Assembly (NCBI RefSeq): GCF_013403925.1
Contig: NZ_JABFDJ010000001.1
Location: forward strand, 186,001 to 250,000
Origin: Winogradskyella wichelsiae
Lineage (GTDB): Bacteria; Bacteroidota; Bacteroidia; Flavobacteriales; Flavobacteriaceae
Length of the DNA stretch: 64,000 bases
Direction: 5' to 3'
Shown here: piece after piece, positions 54,827 through 63,320 of the stretch
Position numbering within the stretch: the first letter of the stretch is position 1
Layout: every line of letters starts with the position of its first letter
The notes under the pieces: model-generated
Database searches by the model: none
Told to the model about the DNA's origin: nothing
What the model saw: only the letters and a program-made list of their open reading frames with translations
Position numbers and translations under genes: made by a program

Positions 54827-56224
54827 ATGAGTAACAAACAACAAAACATACTGATTATTGGAGCAGGACTCTGTGGAAGTTTACTCGCATTAAGATTAGG
54901 GCAAAGAGGTTACAACGTTACCGTTTACGAAATGCGCCCCGATTTAAGAACAACAGATATTTCTGCAGGTCGTTCTATTAACTTAGCTTTTTCTGACCGT
55001 GGTAATAAAGCCATGAAACTCGTTGGTTTAGAAGACAAAGTAAAAGAATTGTGTATCCCCATGAATGGCCGAATGATTCACGATAAAGAATCGAACACGT
55101 TTTTATCTAATTACAGCGGAAGAGATCACCAATACATTAACTCTATTTCTAGAGGAGAACTTAATGCCCTACTCTTAACGGAAGCCGAAAAGCATGAAAA
55201 TGTAAAAATTCACTTCAATAAGAAATGTAAATCTGTAGATTTTGAAAACACAGCAGCATTATTTCAAGATTATAACTCTAAAGATGAATTTGCAGAAGAC
55301 GCAGATATCATTATCGCAACAGATGGCGCTGGCTCTGCACTTAGAAAAAGTTATTATTTAGGAAAGAAATTCTTATTCAGTTTCTCTCAAGATTATTTAA
55401 CTCATGGTTATAAAGAATTAAGCATTCTACCCACAGAAACTGGTGATTACAAAACCTATAAAAACGCTTTACACATCTGGCCAAGAAGCAGCTTTATGCT
55501 CATTGCACTACCAAATTTAGACGGTAGTTTTACCGTTACTCTATTTTTAAGTTATGCTGAAGGTGAATACAATTTCAATAATTTAACAACCCCAGAGCTT
55601 GTTACAGAATTCTTCCAAAAAGAATTTCCAGATGCCTTAAAAATAATGCCCAATTTGGTTGATGATTTTTTCGAAAACCCAACCGCAGCATTAGGAACTG
55701 TAAAATGTTCCCCTTGGCATTATAAAGGCAACACTTTACTCATGGGAGATTCTGCTCATGCTATTGTTCCTTTTTATGGACAAGGCATGAATGCCTCTTT
55801 TGAAGATGTTGTAGAATTCGATAAAGTTTTAGACCAAAATTTAGAAAATTGGGAAGCTACTTTTACAGCTTACGAGAAAAACAGAAAGAAAGATACTGAT
55901 GCCATTGCAGATTTAGCTATTGACAATTTTCACGAAATGAAAGGCCACGTATCAAATCCCATTTTTCAAGAAAAACGCAAGATTGAAATGGCACTCGAAA
56001 AAGAATTTCCAACAGCATACAATTCTAAATATAGTTTAGTAACTTTCAAGGAAACGGTTGGCTATAGAGAAGCGATGCTAAGAGGAAGAGCCCAAGACAA
56101 AGCGATTTTAAATATGCTTACAGATGGAATTATTTCCGTAGAAGATAATTTAAAAGATATTTTAGAAAAAGTAAAAAAAGAAACCGAAGCTATTTTAGAA
56201 GACGATAGGATTGCTGGGTTGTAG
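54827..56224 (+). CDS. kmo: Kynurenine 3-monooxygenase
   Basis: 465 residues. It is an FAD-dependent aromatic hydroxylase. The N-terminal Rossmann motif [20 protein letters not shown], the KMO-specific [16 protein letters not shown] and the second FAD motif [24 protein letters not shown] are present. The C-terminus (about 385-460) carries the membrane-associated segment of the family. It hydroxylates kynurenine at C3 with NADPH and O2. It lies between the PH-like gene and a tandem heptanucleotide array that starts 3 bases after its stop codon. Confidence 0.97.
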   Translation: MSNKQQNILIIGAGLCGSLLALRLGQRGYNVTVYEMRPDLRTTDISAGRSINLAFSDRGNKAMKLVGLEDKVKELCIPMNGRMIHDKESNTFLSNYSGRDHQYINSISRGELNALLLTEAEKHENVKIHFNKKCKSVDFENTAALFQDYNSKDEFAEDADIIIATDGAGSALRKSYYLGKKFLFSFSQDYLTHGYKELSILPTETGDYKTYKNALHIWPRSSFMLIALPNLDGSFTVTLFLSYAEGEYNFNNLTTPELVTEFFQKEFPDALKIMPNLVDDFFENPTAALGTVKCSPWHYKGNTLLMGDSAHAIVPFYGQGMNASFEDVVEFDKVLDQNLENWEATFTAYEKNRKKDTDAIADLAIDNFHEMKGHVSNPIFQEKRKIEMALEKEFPTAYNSKYSLVTFKETVGYREAMLRGRAQDKAILNMLTDGIISVEDNLKDILEKVKKETEAILEDDRIAGL

Positions 56225-56226
56225 TG

Positions 56227-56307
56227 AGCAGTAAGCAGTAAGCAGTAAGCAGTAAGCAGTAAGCAGTAAGCAGTAAGCAGTAAGCAGTAAGCAGTAAGCA
56301 GTAAGCA
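56227..56307 (+). repeat. Heptanucleotide tandem repeat (AGCAGTA)n
   Basis: 81 bases made of about 11.6 perfect copies of AGCAGTA (equivalently GTAAGCA), beginning 3 bases after the kmo stop. Copies are identical, which suggests recent slippage expansion and likely length variation between strains. It lies outside coding sequence. Confidence 0.95.
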
Positions 56308-56547
56308 AAATTTAAAATATAACTTGGGAAGAAAACAAAATTAAGTTAAAATTAATGTCCCAAATTTCGACGCAGTCGGAAACAACGATTTTAAGAAATA
56401 ATGAGCGAAGAAGCGGAACTGCGAAGCGAAGCTTCAAGCATGTAGCTTCGAAAGCGAATGGTGCTTTAGCAATTTCCTGATAAATCGTTTTGAATTTTTG
56501 GTTCGTTTTGTTCCAAGACAAAATGAACATTAACAATAAAGAAGAAA
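56308..56547. repeat. Non-coding spacer resembling a dispersed intergenic repeat
   Basis: About 240 bases between the heptamer array and the RidA gene. It is rich in GAAGC/GCTTC words (GCGAAGCGAAGCTTC at about 56421-56435 and GTAGCTTCGAAAGCG further on) that can form overlapping hairpins. An 82-codon frame exists on the minus strand but its composition is unlike the neighbouring proteins. I recall similar GAAGC-rich intergenic sequence in other flavobacterial genomes; whether this is a repeat family must be tested by search. Confidence 0.4.
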
Positions 56548-56982
56548 ATGAGTAATACAAAAAATGAGGTTCCTACTTCCGCAGGAACTGGCGTAACACC
56601 AAGAGGAGCCTATCCACACGTAAAACAAGTAGGCGATTTCATTTTCGTCTCAGGTACAAGTTCTAGACGTGCAGATAATACCATTGCAGGCGTTGACCTC
56701 ATAGACGACATGGGAACAAAACGTTTAAACGCTTATGTACAAACACAAGAAGTCATAAAAAACATAGAAAAGAACTTAACTAAGGTTGGAGCAACATTAA
56801 AAGACGTGGTTGATGTCACTTCATTTTTAGTCAACATGAACGACTTCGCTGATTATAACAAAGCCTACGGAGAATTTTTTGAAAAAGAAACAGGACCAAC
56901 CAGAACAACGGTTGCAGTACACCAATTACCACATCCAGATTTGGTGGTTGAGATTAAGGTAATGGCTTATAAGAAACAATAA
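56548..56982 (+). CDS. RidA-family protein, probable 2-aminomuconate deaminase
   Basis: 144 residues, a single YjgF/RidA domain. It has [22 protein letters not shown] near the start (seen as [19 protein letters not shown]), [18 protein letters not shown] and the closing [14 protein letters not shown]. The pattern [11 protein letters not shown] with DMGT matches the bacterial 2-aminomuconate deaminase group (NbaF/AmnD type) better than general RidA. In this cluster it would hydrolyse 2-aminomuconate to 4-oxalocrotonate plus ammonia. Context and motif agree, but no enzyme assay can be inferred. Confidence 0.87.
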   Translation: MSNTKNEVPTSAGTGVTPRGAYPHVKQVGDFIFVSGTSSRRADNTIAGVDLIDDMGTKRLNAYVQTQEVIKNIEKNLTKVGATLKDVVDVTSFLVNMNDFADYNKAYGEFFEKETGPTRTTVAVHQLPHPDLVVEIKVMAYKKQ

Positions 56983-57010
56983 CTGTCATTCCTGAGAAGG
57001 CAAGAATCTT
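56983..57010 (+). repeat. Degenerate GTCATTCCTGxGAAGGCAxGAATC-type dispersed repeat
   Basis: The short sequence starting TGTCATTCCTGAGAAGG resembles a palindromic intergenic element I know from many bacterial genomes, with imperfect arms ATTCCT and AAGAAT. It begins right after the RidA stop codon. Single copy in this window. Confidence 0.4.
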
Positions 57011-57076
57011 ATCATGCTATTCTTAAATCATTCCGCTTTTAGAAATAACAAAAGAACAGAATAAATCGTAAAACCT

Positions 57077-58519
57077 TTGGCAACTATAAAAAACTACATC
57101 AACGGAGAGTTTACACTTCCCATGGCTAATGAATGGATAGACAATTATTGTCCAGCAAACGGAGAAATCTATGGGCAAATTCCAAATTCAACCAAAGAAG
57201 ACGTAGAAGAAGCGTATAAAAGTGCCAAATCAGCCTTTAGGCTGTGGTCGCAAACCACATTAGAAGAACGCAGCAGAATTCTTATAAAAATTTCAGAATT
57301 ACTAGAAGCGAACATAGACCGTTTTGCAGAAGCGGAAAGTAAAGACAATGGCAAACCTATAAGTTTAGCAAAAGCAATAGACATTCCAAGAGCTGCAAGT
57401 AACTTTAGATTCTTCGGTAATGCCATCACACAATTTGCAAGTGAAAGTCACGAATCTATTGGGCAACAAGCCATAAATTACACCTTACGTCAACCCATCG
57501 GTGTTGTAGGCTGTATTTCGCCATGGAATCTTCCACTCTACTTATTTACATGGAAAATTGCACCAGCAATCGCCGCAGGAAACTGTGTTGTTGCTAAGCC
57601 AAGTGAAGTCACGCCGATGACGGCTTATTTGTTAGGCGAAATCTGTAATGAAGCTGGTTTACCCAAAGGCGTTTTAAACATTGTTCACGGTTTAGGATCC
57701 ACCACAGGGCAAGCCATCATTGAACATCAAGATATTAAAGCCATAAGTTTTACTGGAGGCACAGCAACAGGAGCACATATTGCAAGAGTTGCTGCACCAA
57801 TGTTTAAAAAATTATCTTTAGAATTAGGTGGAAAAAATCCTAACATCATTTTTGCAGATTGCGATTATGAAGACATGTTAACAACAACGGTTCGTTCATC
57901 ATTTGCAAATCAAGGTCAGATTTGTTTATGTGGCAGTCGTATTTTTGTGGAAATGTCTATTTATGAAAAATTCAAAACCGATTTTGTTAAAAAAGTAAAC
58001 GCATTAAAAGTCGGTCATCCTTCACATGAAGACACCAATATCGGAGCTTTAGTTTCAAAATCACATTTAAAAAAAGTAAAAGAATATATCGCAATTGCTA
58101 AAGAAGAAAATGGAACCCTTTTATGTGGAGGAAATGAAGTCGTTGTCAAAGGTTTTGAAAACGGTTACTATTTAGAGCCAACAGTCATCGAAGTTATTAA
58201 TGATGAATGTCGCGTCAACCAAGAAGAAGTTTTTGGTCCCGTAGTAACGATCATGCCATTTAACACCGAAGAAGAAGTTTTAGCGATGGCTAACAAAGTA
58301 AAATATGGTTTATCTGCTACACTTTGGACGAATGATTTAAAACGCACTATGAAACTAAGCAGCCAATTACAAGCCGGAATTATTTGGGTAAACACGTGGA
58401 TGCTTCGTGATTTAAGAACCCCTTTTGGAGGTATAAAAGCTTCTGGTATCGGCAGAGAAGGCGGATTTGAAGCATTGCGCTTTTTTACGGAACCTAAAAA
58501 TGTTTGTATAAAATATTAA
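57077..58519 (+). CDS. Aldehyde dehydrogenase, probable 2-aminomuconate 6-semialdehyde dehydrogenase
   Basis: 480 residues from a TTG start (MATIKNYINGEF), which matches the family N-terminus; no ATG is better placed. The ALDH core shows SPWNLPLYL (Asn151), the general base Glu249 in LELGGKNPN, and the nucleophile Cys283 in NQGQICLCG. WVNTWMLRDLRTPFGGIKASGIGREGG is typical of hydroxymuconic/aminomuconic semialdehyde dehydrogenases (AmnC/NbaE/XylG group). It would oxidise 2-aminomuconate semialdehyde to 2-aminomuconate with NAD+. It sits between the deaminase and dioxygenase genes. Confidence 0.92.
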   Translation: MATIKNYINGEFTLPMANEWIDNYCPANGEIYGQIPNSTKEDVEEAYKSAKSAFRLWSQTTLEERSRILIKISELLEANIDRFAEAESKDNGKPISLAKAIDIPRAASNFRFFGNAITQFASESHESIGQQAINYTLRQPIGVVGCISPWNLPLYLFTWKIAPAIAAGNCVVAKPSEVTPMTAYLLGEICNEAGLPKGVLNIVHGLGSTTGQAIIEHQDIKAISFTGGTATGAHIARVAAPMFKKLSLELGGKNPNIIFADCDYEDMLTTTVRSSFANQGQICLCGSRIFVEMSIYEKFKTDFVKKVNALKVGHPSHEDTNIGALVSKSHLKKVKEYIAIAKEENGTLLCGGNEVVVKGFENGYYLEPTVIEVINDECRVNQEEVFGPVVTIMPFNTEEEVLAMANKVKYGLSATLWTNDLKRTMKLSSQLQAGIIWVNTWMLRDLRTPFGGIKASGIGREGGFEALRFFTEPKNVCIKY

Positions 58520-58570
58520 TACTTTTTGTAATGCAAAATCTCTCTCAGTAATACAATCTAATTTCAATCA

Positions 58571-59902
58571 ATGAAGAAAATAGCCTACCTATTATTATTA
58601 ATCTTAATCAATTGTTCTAACGATGATCAAACAGATAAAGCACTTTTAGAAAAAGACAAAAAAATGTTAGTTGAAAACCTGGATGCAGGAAAAGTAGCGG
58701 GCTATAAATTTGGTAAAATTTTAATTAGAGCATCTGCAAAAAAAGATTCTACATTTTATTCTCTAGAAGGCGATGAAATAGATGCTGAAAACTTTATCGA
58801 TTTTAAATCTACTTTAAATAATACATTTCAAAAAGTTGAAAAAGTTAGTAAAAATGAAGAGTTATCTGTTTTAGACTATATTTCAATATACCGAGACTAT
58901 AAGGAAATGGAAACATTTATTATGGAAACGGATGAAGACCTATTCCCAACGCTCGCTGAATCAATAAATGAAATTTATGGTGACACATCAAAAGTTCATC
59001 CAAGGTTAAAAGGAATTAAAAAGAAGGAGGCAGAAGCTTTTGAACATGCTGCTTTAAGCGCAATTGTTTTATTAAGCAAAGATTTAGGAAAAGAAGTAGC
59101 ACTATATGAATGCTCTAAAACTGAACCTAAATTTCTACCCGATTCTGAATTTAAAACATTAATTCAATTTTTTAGAGGTTTTATATTTTTTGAAAAAAAA
59201 CTTTTTTACCTTTCTGAAGATGAAATTACTAGAAATATAAATTGGCTCGATGCTAACAAAAATATAGACCTGCCATTAACAAGATCTATGTTCAAATGGG
59301 GCAACTTAGATAATAAGAAAACTCATATAGGCTTTCATTCTATCAATCATTTGTTTAGAGGCTTTGATAGACTTATGATGGATAGAGCCATCGATGAAAA
59401 GAGAGCACTTGAAGATTTTGAAATTTTCTTATCAGATTCTAAAAAATTAGGAGTAGACAATGAGCTTATATGGTCTGTTGAAACTTATTTATATTTAAAA
59501 AATGAAGAAAATGAAAAAGCCATAATAGCATTACAGAAACTAAAAACAAGCTCATTCCTAACTAGTAATGATAAAAAAAACATTGATCAATCTATAACGT
59601 ATTTAAAAAACAGAGAACCAGGTAAAGTCTTAAATGGTTTTTATGATAAATATTTTTTAAGTAAAATAGCTACTAAATATATTTTCTCTATACTATCTTC
59701 TATTGATTGGGAAAGAATACTAATTGAGAATGATGTTAAGCATACAAAAGAAATTTTTGAAATGATTGAAACATTAAATAACCTCTCAAAAAAAATAGAT
59801 AACCAACTAAGTGGCAAAACAATCAATGAAGCAAGTAAAGCAATAAAAGAAACAGGTAATAGTTTTTTTAATACCGCAAAAGACCTATTGAATAATGAGT
59901 AA
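58571..59902 (+). CDS. Large lipoprotein of unknown function inside the kynurenine cluster
   Basis: 443 residues. The lipobox is ILINC (Cys15) and the export signal is clear. The rest is charged and mostly alpha-helical, with helices rich in Lys and Glu. Examples are the segment around KGIKKKEAEAFEHAALSAI (about 150-168), FRGFIFFEKKLFYLSEDEI (about 200-218) and VETYLYLKNEENEKAIIALQKL (TPR-like, about 304-325). I recognise no enzymatic motif. It is 52 bases after the ALDH gene and breaks the run of catabolic genes. It could be a surface binding protein or unrelated. Confidence 0.8.
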   Translation: MKKIAYLLLLILINCSNDDQTDKALLEKDKKMLVENLDAGKVAGYKFGKILIRASAKKDSTFYSLEGDEIDAENFIDFKSTLNNTFQKVEKVSKNEELSVLDYISIYRDYKEMETFIMETDEDLFPTLAESINEIYGDTSKVHPRLKGIKKKEAEAFEHAALSAIVLLSKDLGKEVALYECSKTEPKFLPDSEFKTLIQFFRGFIFFEKKLFYLSEDEITRNINWLDANKNIDLPLTRSMFKWGNLDNKKTHIGFHSINHLFRGFDRLMMDRAIDEKRALEDFEIFLSDSKKLGVDNELIWSVETYLYLKNEENEKAIIALQKLKTSSFLTSNDKKNIDQSITYLKNREPGKVLNGFYDKYFLSKIATKYIFSILSSIDWERILIENDVKHTKEIFEMIETLNNLSKKIDNQLSGKTINEASKAIKETGNSFFNTAKDLLNNE

Positions 59903-59969
59903 TTATTCATTTTTAATAAATTAAATATTAATAAAAAAACCTCATTTCTTATGAGGGCTATCGATAGAA

Positions 59970-60752
59970 ATGAATCTAGAATTAAACAATAAATACGCAT
60001 TAGTTTGCGGAAGTACAGCAGGAATAGGAAAAGCAACAGCTATGGCATTAGCTGCAGAAGGTGTTCAAGTAACTTTAGTCGCTAGAAATGAAGACAAACT
60101 TAAGGCCACATTAGCAGAATTACCGAAACAAAATCAGTATGATTACATTGTTGCCGATTTTTTAAATCCAGAAGATTTAAAAGCAAAAGTTTCTAATTAT
60201 ATTATCAAAAATCATGGGTTTCATATTTTAGTAAATAACACAGGCGGGCCAGCTGGTGGACCTATTTTTTCTGCAGAAATCAATGAATTTGAATCTGCTT
60301 TTACGCAACATTTAAAATGCAATCATGTCTTAGCGCAAACTGTCGTTCCTTTTATGAAAACCGAAGGTTATGGAAGAATAATCAATGTAATTTCTACTTC
60401 TGTAAAACAACCTTTAGACGGTTTAGGTGTTAGTAATACCATAAGAGGTGCTGTTGCGAGTTGGAGCAAAACTCTAGCAAATGAATTAGGGCAATTTGGT
60501 ATTACCGTAAACAATGTTTTACCTGGTGCCACAGGAACCGATAGACTTGCTGAGATTATTAAAAACAAAGCAGCAAAATCTGGTAAAACAGAAGAAGAAT
60601 CTGCTACGGCTATGAAAAGCACAGTACCAGCTAAACGTTTTGCAAAACCAGAAGAACTTGCGGATGCCATTACATTTTTAGCGAGTGAACGTGCTGCTTA
60701 TATTAACGGAATTAATCTTCCTGTTGATGGAGGAAGAACAAAATCTTTATAA
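59970..60752 (+). CDS. Short-chain dehydrogenase/reductase-family protein with altered active site
   Basis: 260 residues. The Rossmann motif is GSTAGIGKATAM (residues 14-25) and the NNAG-like strand is NNTGGPA (89-95). Ser142 is in NVISTSV. Where the catalytic YxxxK should be, the sequence is SNTIR (155-159), so Tyr is Ser and Lys is Arg. A group of FabG-like proteins has this SNxxR pattern and probably uses different chemistry. The C-terminal PGATGTDRLAEI and GINLPVDGGRT are otherwise normal. It lies in the kynurenine cluster directly upstream of the dioxygenase gene, so it may act in the pathway's lower part, but no step is assigned. Confidence 0.88.
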   Translation: MNLELNNKYALVCGSTAGIGKATAMALAAEGVQVTLVARNEDKLKATLAELPKQNQYDYIVADFLNPEDLKAKVSNYIIKNHGFHILVNNTGGPAGGPIFSAEINEFESAFTQHLKCNHVLAQTVVPFMKTEGYGRIINVISTSVKQPLDGLGVSNTIRGAVASWSKTLANELGQFGITVNNVLPGATGTDRLAEIIKNKAAKSGKTEEESATAMKSTVPAKRFAKPEELADAITFLASERAAYINGINLPVDGGRTKSL

Positions 60753-60762
60753 TCCTTAAAAT

Positions 60763-60788
60763 CTGTCAGGTTTTAAAAACCTAACAAG
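60763..60788 (+). terminator. CTGTCAGGTTTT-type inverted repeat after the SDR gene
   Basis: TGTCAGGTTT and AAACCTAACA form a 10-base stem with one C-A mismatch, 10 bases after the stop. No strong T tract follows. The sequence resembles a short repeat common in flavobacterial spacers, so it may be either a terminator or a dispersed repeat. Confidence 0.45.
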
Positions 60789-60842
60789 TTTGTGTAGTAG
60801 AATTTTGATTTTTTATTACTAATTTTAATGCATTGATGAATC

Positions 60843-60935
60843 TGCGTTAAGGGTTGCAACGGCATCCTTTTTTTGCTGCCATATATGGCAAAAAAAGATA
60901 GAGTGTAAAGCCTGACCCTTTTTCAGGGTAACGCC
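60843..60935 (+). ncRNA. Structured RNA candidate upstream of 3-hydroxyanthranilate dioxygenase
   Basis: GCGTTA (60844-60849) can pair with TAACGC (60929-60934) to close the element. Inside, C60867-C76 pairs with G60888-G97 as a 10-base-pair hairpin whose loop lies in the palindrome GCCATATATGGC. ACCCT (60915-60919) pairs with AGGGT (60925-60929). AAGGGT at 60849-60854 could instead pair with ACCCTT (60915-60920), giving a possible switch. The string AAAGCCTGACCC...GGTAACGCCC recalls an element I have seen in many flavobacterial spacers, possibly the Flavo-1 RNA, not verified. It ends 16 bases before the ATG. Confidence 0.55.
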
Positions 60936-60950
60936 CAAAAACATAAAATA

Positions 60951-61487
60951 ATGAGTAAAATATATCCACCAATCAATTTTAAAAACTGGATTAACGAAAA
61001 TCGTCATTTATTAAAACCACCTGTAGGGAATAAAGTGGTTTGGAAAGATGGTGACTATATTGTTATGGTGGTTGGTGGTCCTAACAGCAGAAAGGATTAT
61101 CATTATAATGAGACACCAGAATTTTTTCATCAAATTGAGGGTGATATTATCCTAAAAATTATTGATGAAGGTGTGCCTAAAGATATTCATATTAAAGAGG
61201 GTGAAATTTTTCTTTTACCACCTAAAGTTCCGCATTCACCTCAGCGTGGTGCTAACACGGTAGGTTTGGTTATTGAATATCCTAGAGAAGAAGGTGTAAA
61301 AGATGCGTTATTATGGTTCTGTGAAAATTGCACCACAAAATTATATGAAGAGGACTTTACCGTAAAAAATATAGAGACGGATATGCCTAAAATTTTTGAT
61401 CATTATTACAATGACAAGGAAAAACGCAGCTGTCCTAATTGTAGAGAAATAATGGAGCCACCTAAAAAAGTACAAATTGATGAGTAA
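60951..61487 (+). CDS. 3-Hydroxyanthranilate 3,4-dioxygenase
   Basis: 178 residues, a cupin. The catalytic iron ligands His51, Glu57 and His95 (DYHYNETPEFF and VPHSPQRG) fall at the residue numbers known from the Cupriavidus enzyme. The bacterial-type C-terminal rubredoxin-like site is present as CENC (124-127) and CPNC (161-164). It opens the ring of 3-hydroxyanthranilate with O2 to give ACMS. Its end overlaps the ACMS decarboxylase start by 8 bases, so the product is passed to a coupled enzyme. A structured RNA candidate precedes it. Confidence 0.97.
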   Translation: MSKIYPPINFKNWINENRHLLKPPVGNKVVWKDGDYIVMVVGGPNSRKDYHYNETPEFFHQIEGDIILKIIDEGVPKDIHIKEGEIFLLPPKVPHSPQRGANTVGLVIEYPREEGVKDALLWFCENCTTKLYEEDFTVKNIETDMPKIFDHYYNDKEKRSCPNCREIMEPPKKVQIDE

Positions 61488-62565
61488 ACGCAAACTTAGA
61501 ATAAACGGCCATTCACACCTACTTCCCTATCCTGAAGAAATCCCTCAGTTTATGAAAGATAAAGAAATTTTTTGGGTGGATAAAGACCGAAAGTTTATGC
61601 TTCAAAAAGATTGGAACCGTCCGATTACTGATTCTAGTTTTTTCTTGGATGAAAAGTTAGAATGGATGGAACGCAATAAACTAGACCATGCTGTTGTCTT
61701 AAATTTATCGCAACTTTACGGAAATGGTTTAAGGGTTGAAGAAATGAAACAAGCTTTGAGGTTTCAGAATGATTTCAATGCCAAAATACAACATAATCAC
61801 CCTAGTAAATTTACTTGTGGCTTTGTCGTTCATCCAGGTTTTGTAAGAAGTGCTTGTTGGGAAATTGAGCGTTGCGTAGAAGTTTTAGGCATGCAACTTT
61901 TGTGTTTACCTACACATTACATGGATTCTATTGGAACTTGGCGCTGTATTTTTGATGAAGAAAATGAACCCATCTTTGAAATGGCTAACAAATATAATTT
62001 GGCTATTGAAATTCACCCTTACGATGGTGAGAAATTTATAAAACTTGAAAACACGTCTTGGCGTTTTCATTTAATTTGGATGTTAGCACAATGTGGAGAC
62101 GCTTATCATTTTTTAACTTTAAATGGCTATCAAGATAAATACCCAAATATGCGTACTTGTTTTGCTCATGGCGGACAATTAGCTCAGATTAACTTAGGAA
62201 GACGTATTCAAGGATTTGATGGACGCCCCGATTTATTTGAAGGCAAAAGTCATCCTAGAAAAGCGGTTGGTCATAAAAACATATTCTTTGATACACTAGT
62301 ACATGATACTGGCGGATTAGAATTATTAATAAGAAATCAAGGTTCTAAACAGGTCATTATGGGCTTAGATGATCCTTATCCGTTAGGTGAAATGGAAAGT
62401 GAACAACAATCTTCTTATCCTGGTAAAATCATTGATTTAGCCATAGACAGAAAAATCATAACGGAGACTGAAGGTGATGCTATTTGGGAAGACAATGTTA
62501 TTCAATGGCTTTGCGGAGATGATGAGGCTGCAAAACAAAAATTAGTTTCTCGTATTATGTCTTAA
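61480..62565 (+). CDS. 2-Amino-3-carboxymuconate 6-semialdehyde decarboxylase (ACMSD), amidohydrolase family
   Basis: 361 residues from the ATG at 61480. Metal ligands of the ACMSD family are visible: GHSHLLP (His11, His13), IEIHPYDGE, CFAHGGQLAQ and the aspartate in MGLDDPYPLGE. It removes carboxylate from ACMS to give 2-aminomuconate semialdehyde, steering flux away from quinolinate and NAD. It overlaps the dioxygenase gene by 8 bases. It is the last gene that clearly belongs to the kynurenine cluster. At 361 residues it is somewhat longer than the usual 330-340. Confidence 0.95.
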   Translation: MSKRKLRINGHSHLLPYPEEIPQFMKDKEIFWVDKDRKFMLQKDWNRPITDSSFFLDEKLEWMERNKLDHAVVLNLSQLYGNGLRVEEMKQALRFQNDFNAKIQHNHPSKFTCGFVVHPGFVRSACWEIERCVEVLGMQLLCLPTHYMDSIGTWRCIFDEENEPIFEMANKYNLAIEIHPYDGEKFIKLENTSWRFHLIWMLAQCGDAYHFLTLNGYQDKYPNMRTCFAHGGQLAQINLGRRIQGFDGRPDLFEGKSHPRKAVGHKNIFFDTLVHDTGGLELLIRNQGSKQVIMGLDDPYPLGEMESEQQSSYPGKIIDLAIDRKIITETEGDAIWEDNVIQWLCGDDEAAKQKLVSRIMS

Positions 62566-62584
62566 CGATTTCTAATTGGTTTAT

Positions 62585-62593
62585 TAATTTTGC
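62585..62593 (+). promoter_or_regulatory. -7 element ahead of the O-methyltransferase gene
   Basis: TAATTTTGC, an exact fit to TAnnTTTGc, 78 bases before the ATG, right after the ACMSD stop. A small AGGATT-TCT-AATCCT hairpin follows at 62598-62612. Confidence 0.4.
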
Positions 62594-62670
62594 GTTTAGG
62601 ATTTCTAATCCTGAAGCAAACTCAAAAACCTATAGACTAACTGCATCTCTTTTAAATAAAAAATATTCCA

Positions 62671-63312
62671 ATGTATTTCTTACCCGAAGCCTTAGACAAT
62701 TATGTTGTAAAACACTCTGAACAAGAGCCCGATTTATTGCAACAACTAACAAGAGAAACGTACCAAAAAATATTACAGCCTATTATGCTTAGCGGTCCTT
62801 ATCAAGGTCGGGTGTTGAGTATGATTTCTAAATTAATGCGACCTAAATCTATCTTAGAACTAGGAACATTTACGGGTTATGCGACTTTATGTTTAGCGGA
62901 AGGCTTACAAGCAGACGGAGAATTACATACTATAGATGTTAATGAAGAATTGGTGGATTTTCAACGTAAGTATTTTGACAAATCTAATTACGGGTCTCAA
63001 ATTAAGCAACATACAGGAAGCGCCATCGATATCATTCCGACGTTAGATAAAACATTCGATTTAATATTTATTGATGCTGACAAACCTAATTACAGTAATT
63101 ATTTCCACTTAATTATAGACAAATTAAACCCAGGGGGCATTATACTTTCTGATAATGTGTTATGGCACGGAAAAGTAGTAGAACCTGTTGGTGCAAAAGA
63201 CATTTCTACACAGTCTATTTTAGATTACAATACGCTTTTAAAAAATGATGAGCGCATTGAAACGGTTGTATTACCTATTAGAGATGGCTTAACGATTAGT
63301 CGAAAATTATAA
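62671..63312 (+). CDS. Class I SAM-dependent O-methyltransferase
   Basis: 213 residues, a caffeoyl-CoA/catechol-O-methyltransferase-like family (Methyltransf_3). SAM-binding LELGTFTGYATLCLAEGL, the metal-binding segment IFIDADKPNYSNYF, and SDNVLWHGKVVEP are present. Members methylate catechols or related o-dihydroxy compounds using a divalent metal. Its place 105 bases after the kynurenine cluster raises the question whether it acts on an aromatic by-product, but such genes are common and the link is not shown. It ends 8 bases before the HipA-like gene. Confidence 0.92.
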   Translation: MYFLPEALDNYVVKHSEQEPDLLQQLTRETYQKILQPIMLSGPYQGRVLSMISKLMRPKSILELGTFTGYATLCLAEGLQADGELHTIDVNEELVDFQRKYFDKSNYGSQIKQHTGSAIDIIPTLDKTFDLIFIDADKPNYSNYFHLIIDKLNPGGIILSDNVLWHGKVVEPVGAKDISTQSILDYNTLLKNDERIETVVLPIRDGLTISRKL

Positions 63313-63320
63313 CCACAACT

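Noticed and set aside
56227..56307. Heptamer array considered as a CRISPR
   Set aside because: Contiguous 7-base units with no spacers and no cas genes; it is a simple tandem repeat.
56312..56560. 82-codon minus-strand frame beside the heptamer array
   Set aside because: Composition is unlike nearby proteins, it overlaps the RidA start and lies in repeat-like spacer. Treated as non-coding.
60825..61007. 60-codon minus-strand frame over the dioxygenase leader
   Set aside because: It lies across the structured RNA candidate and the dioxygenase start; no start context or family similarity.
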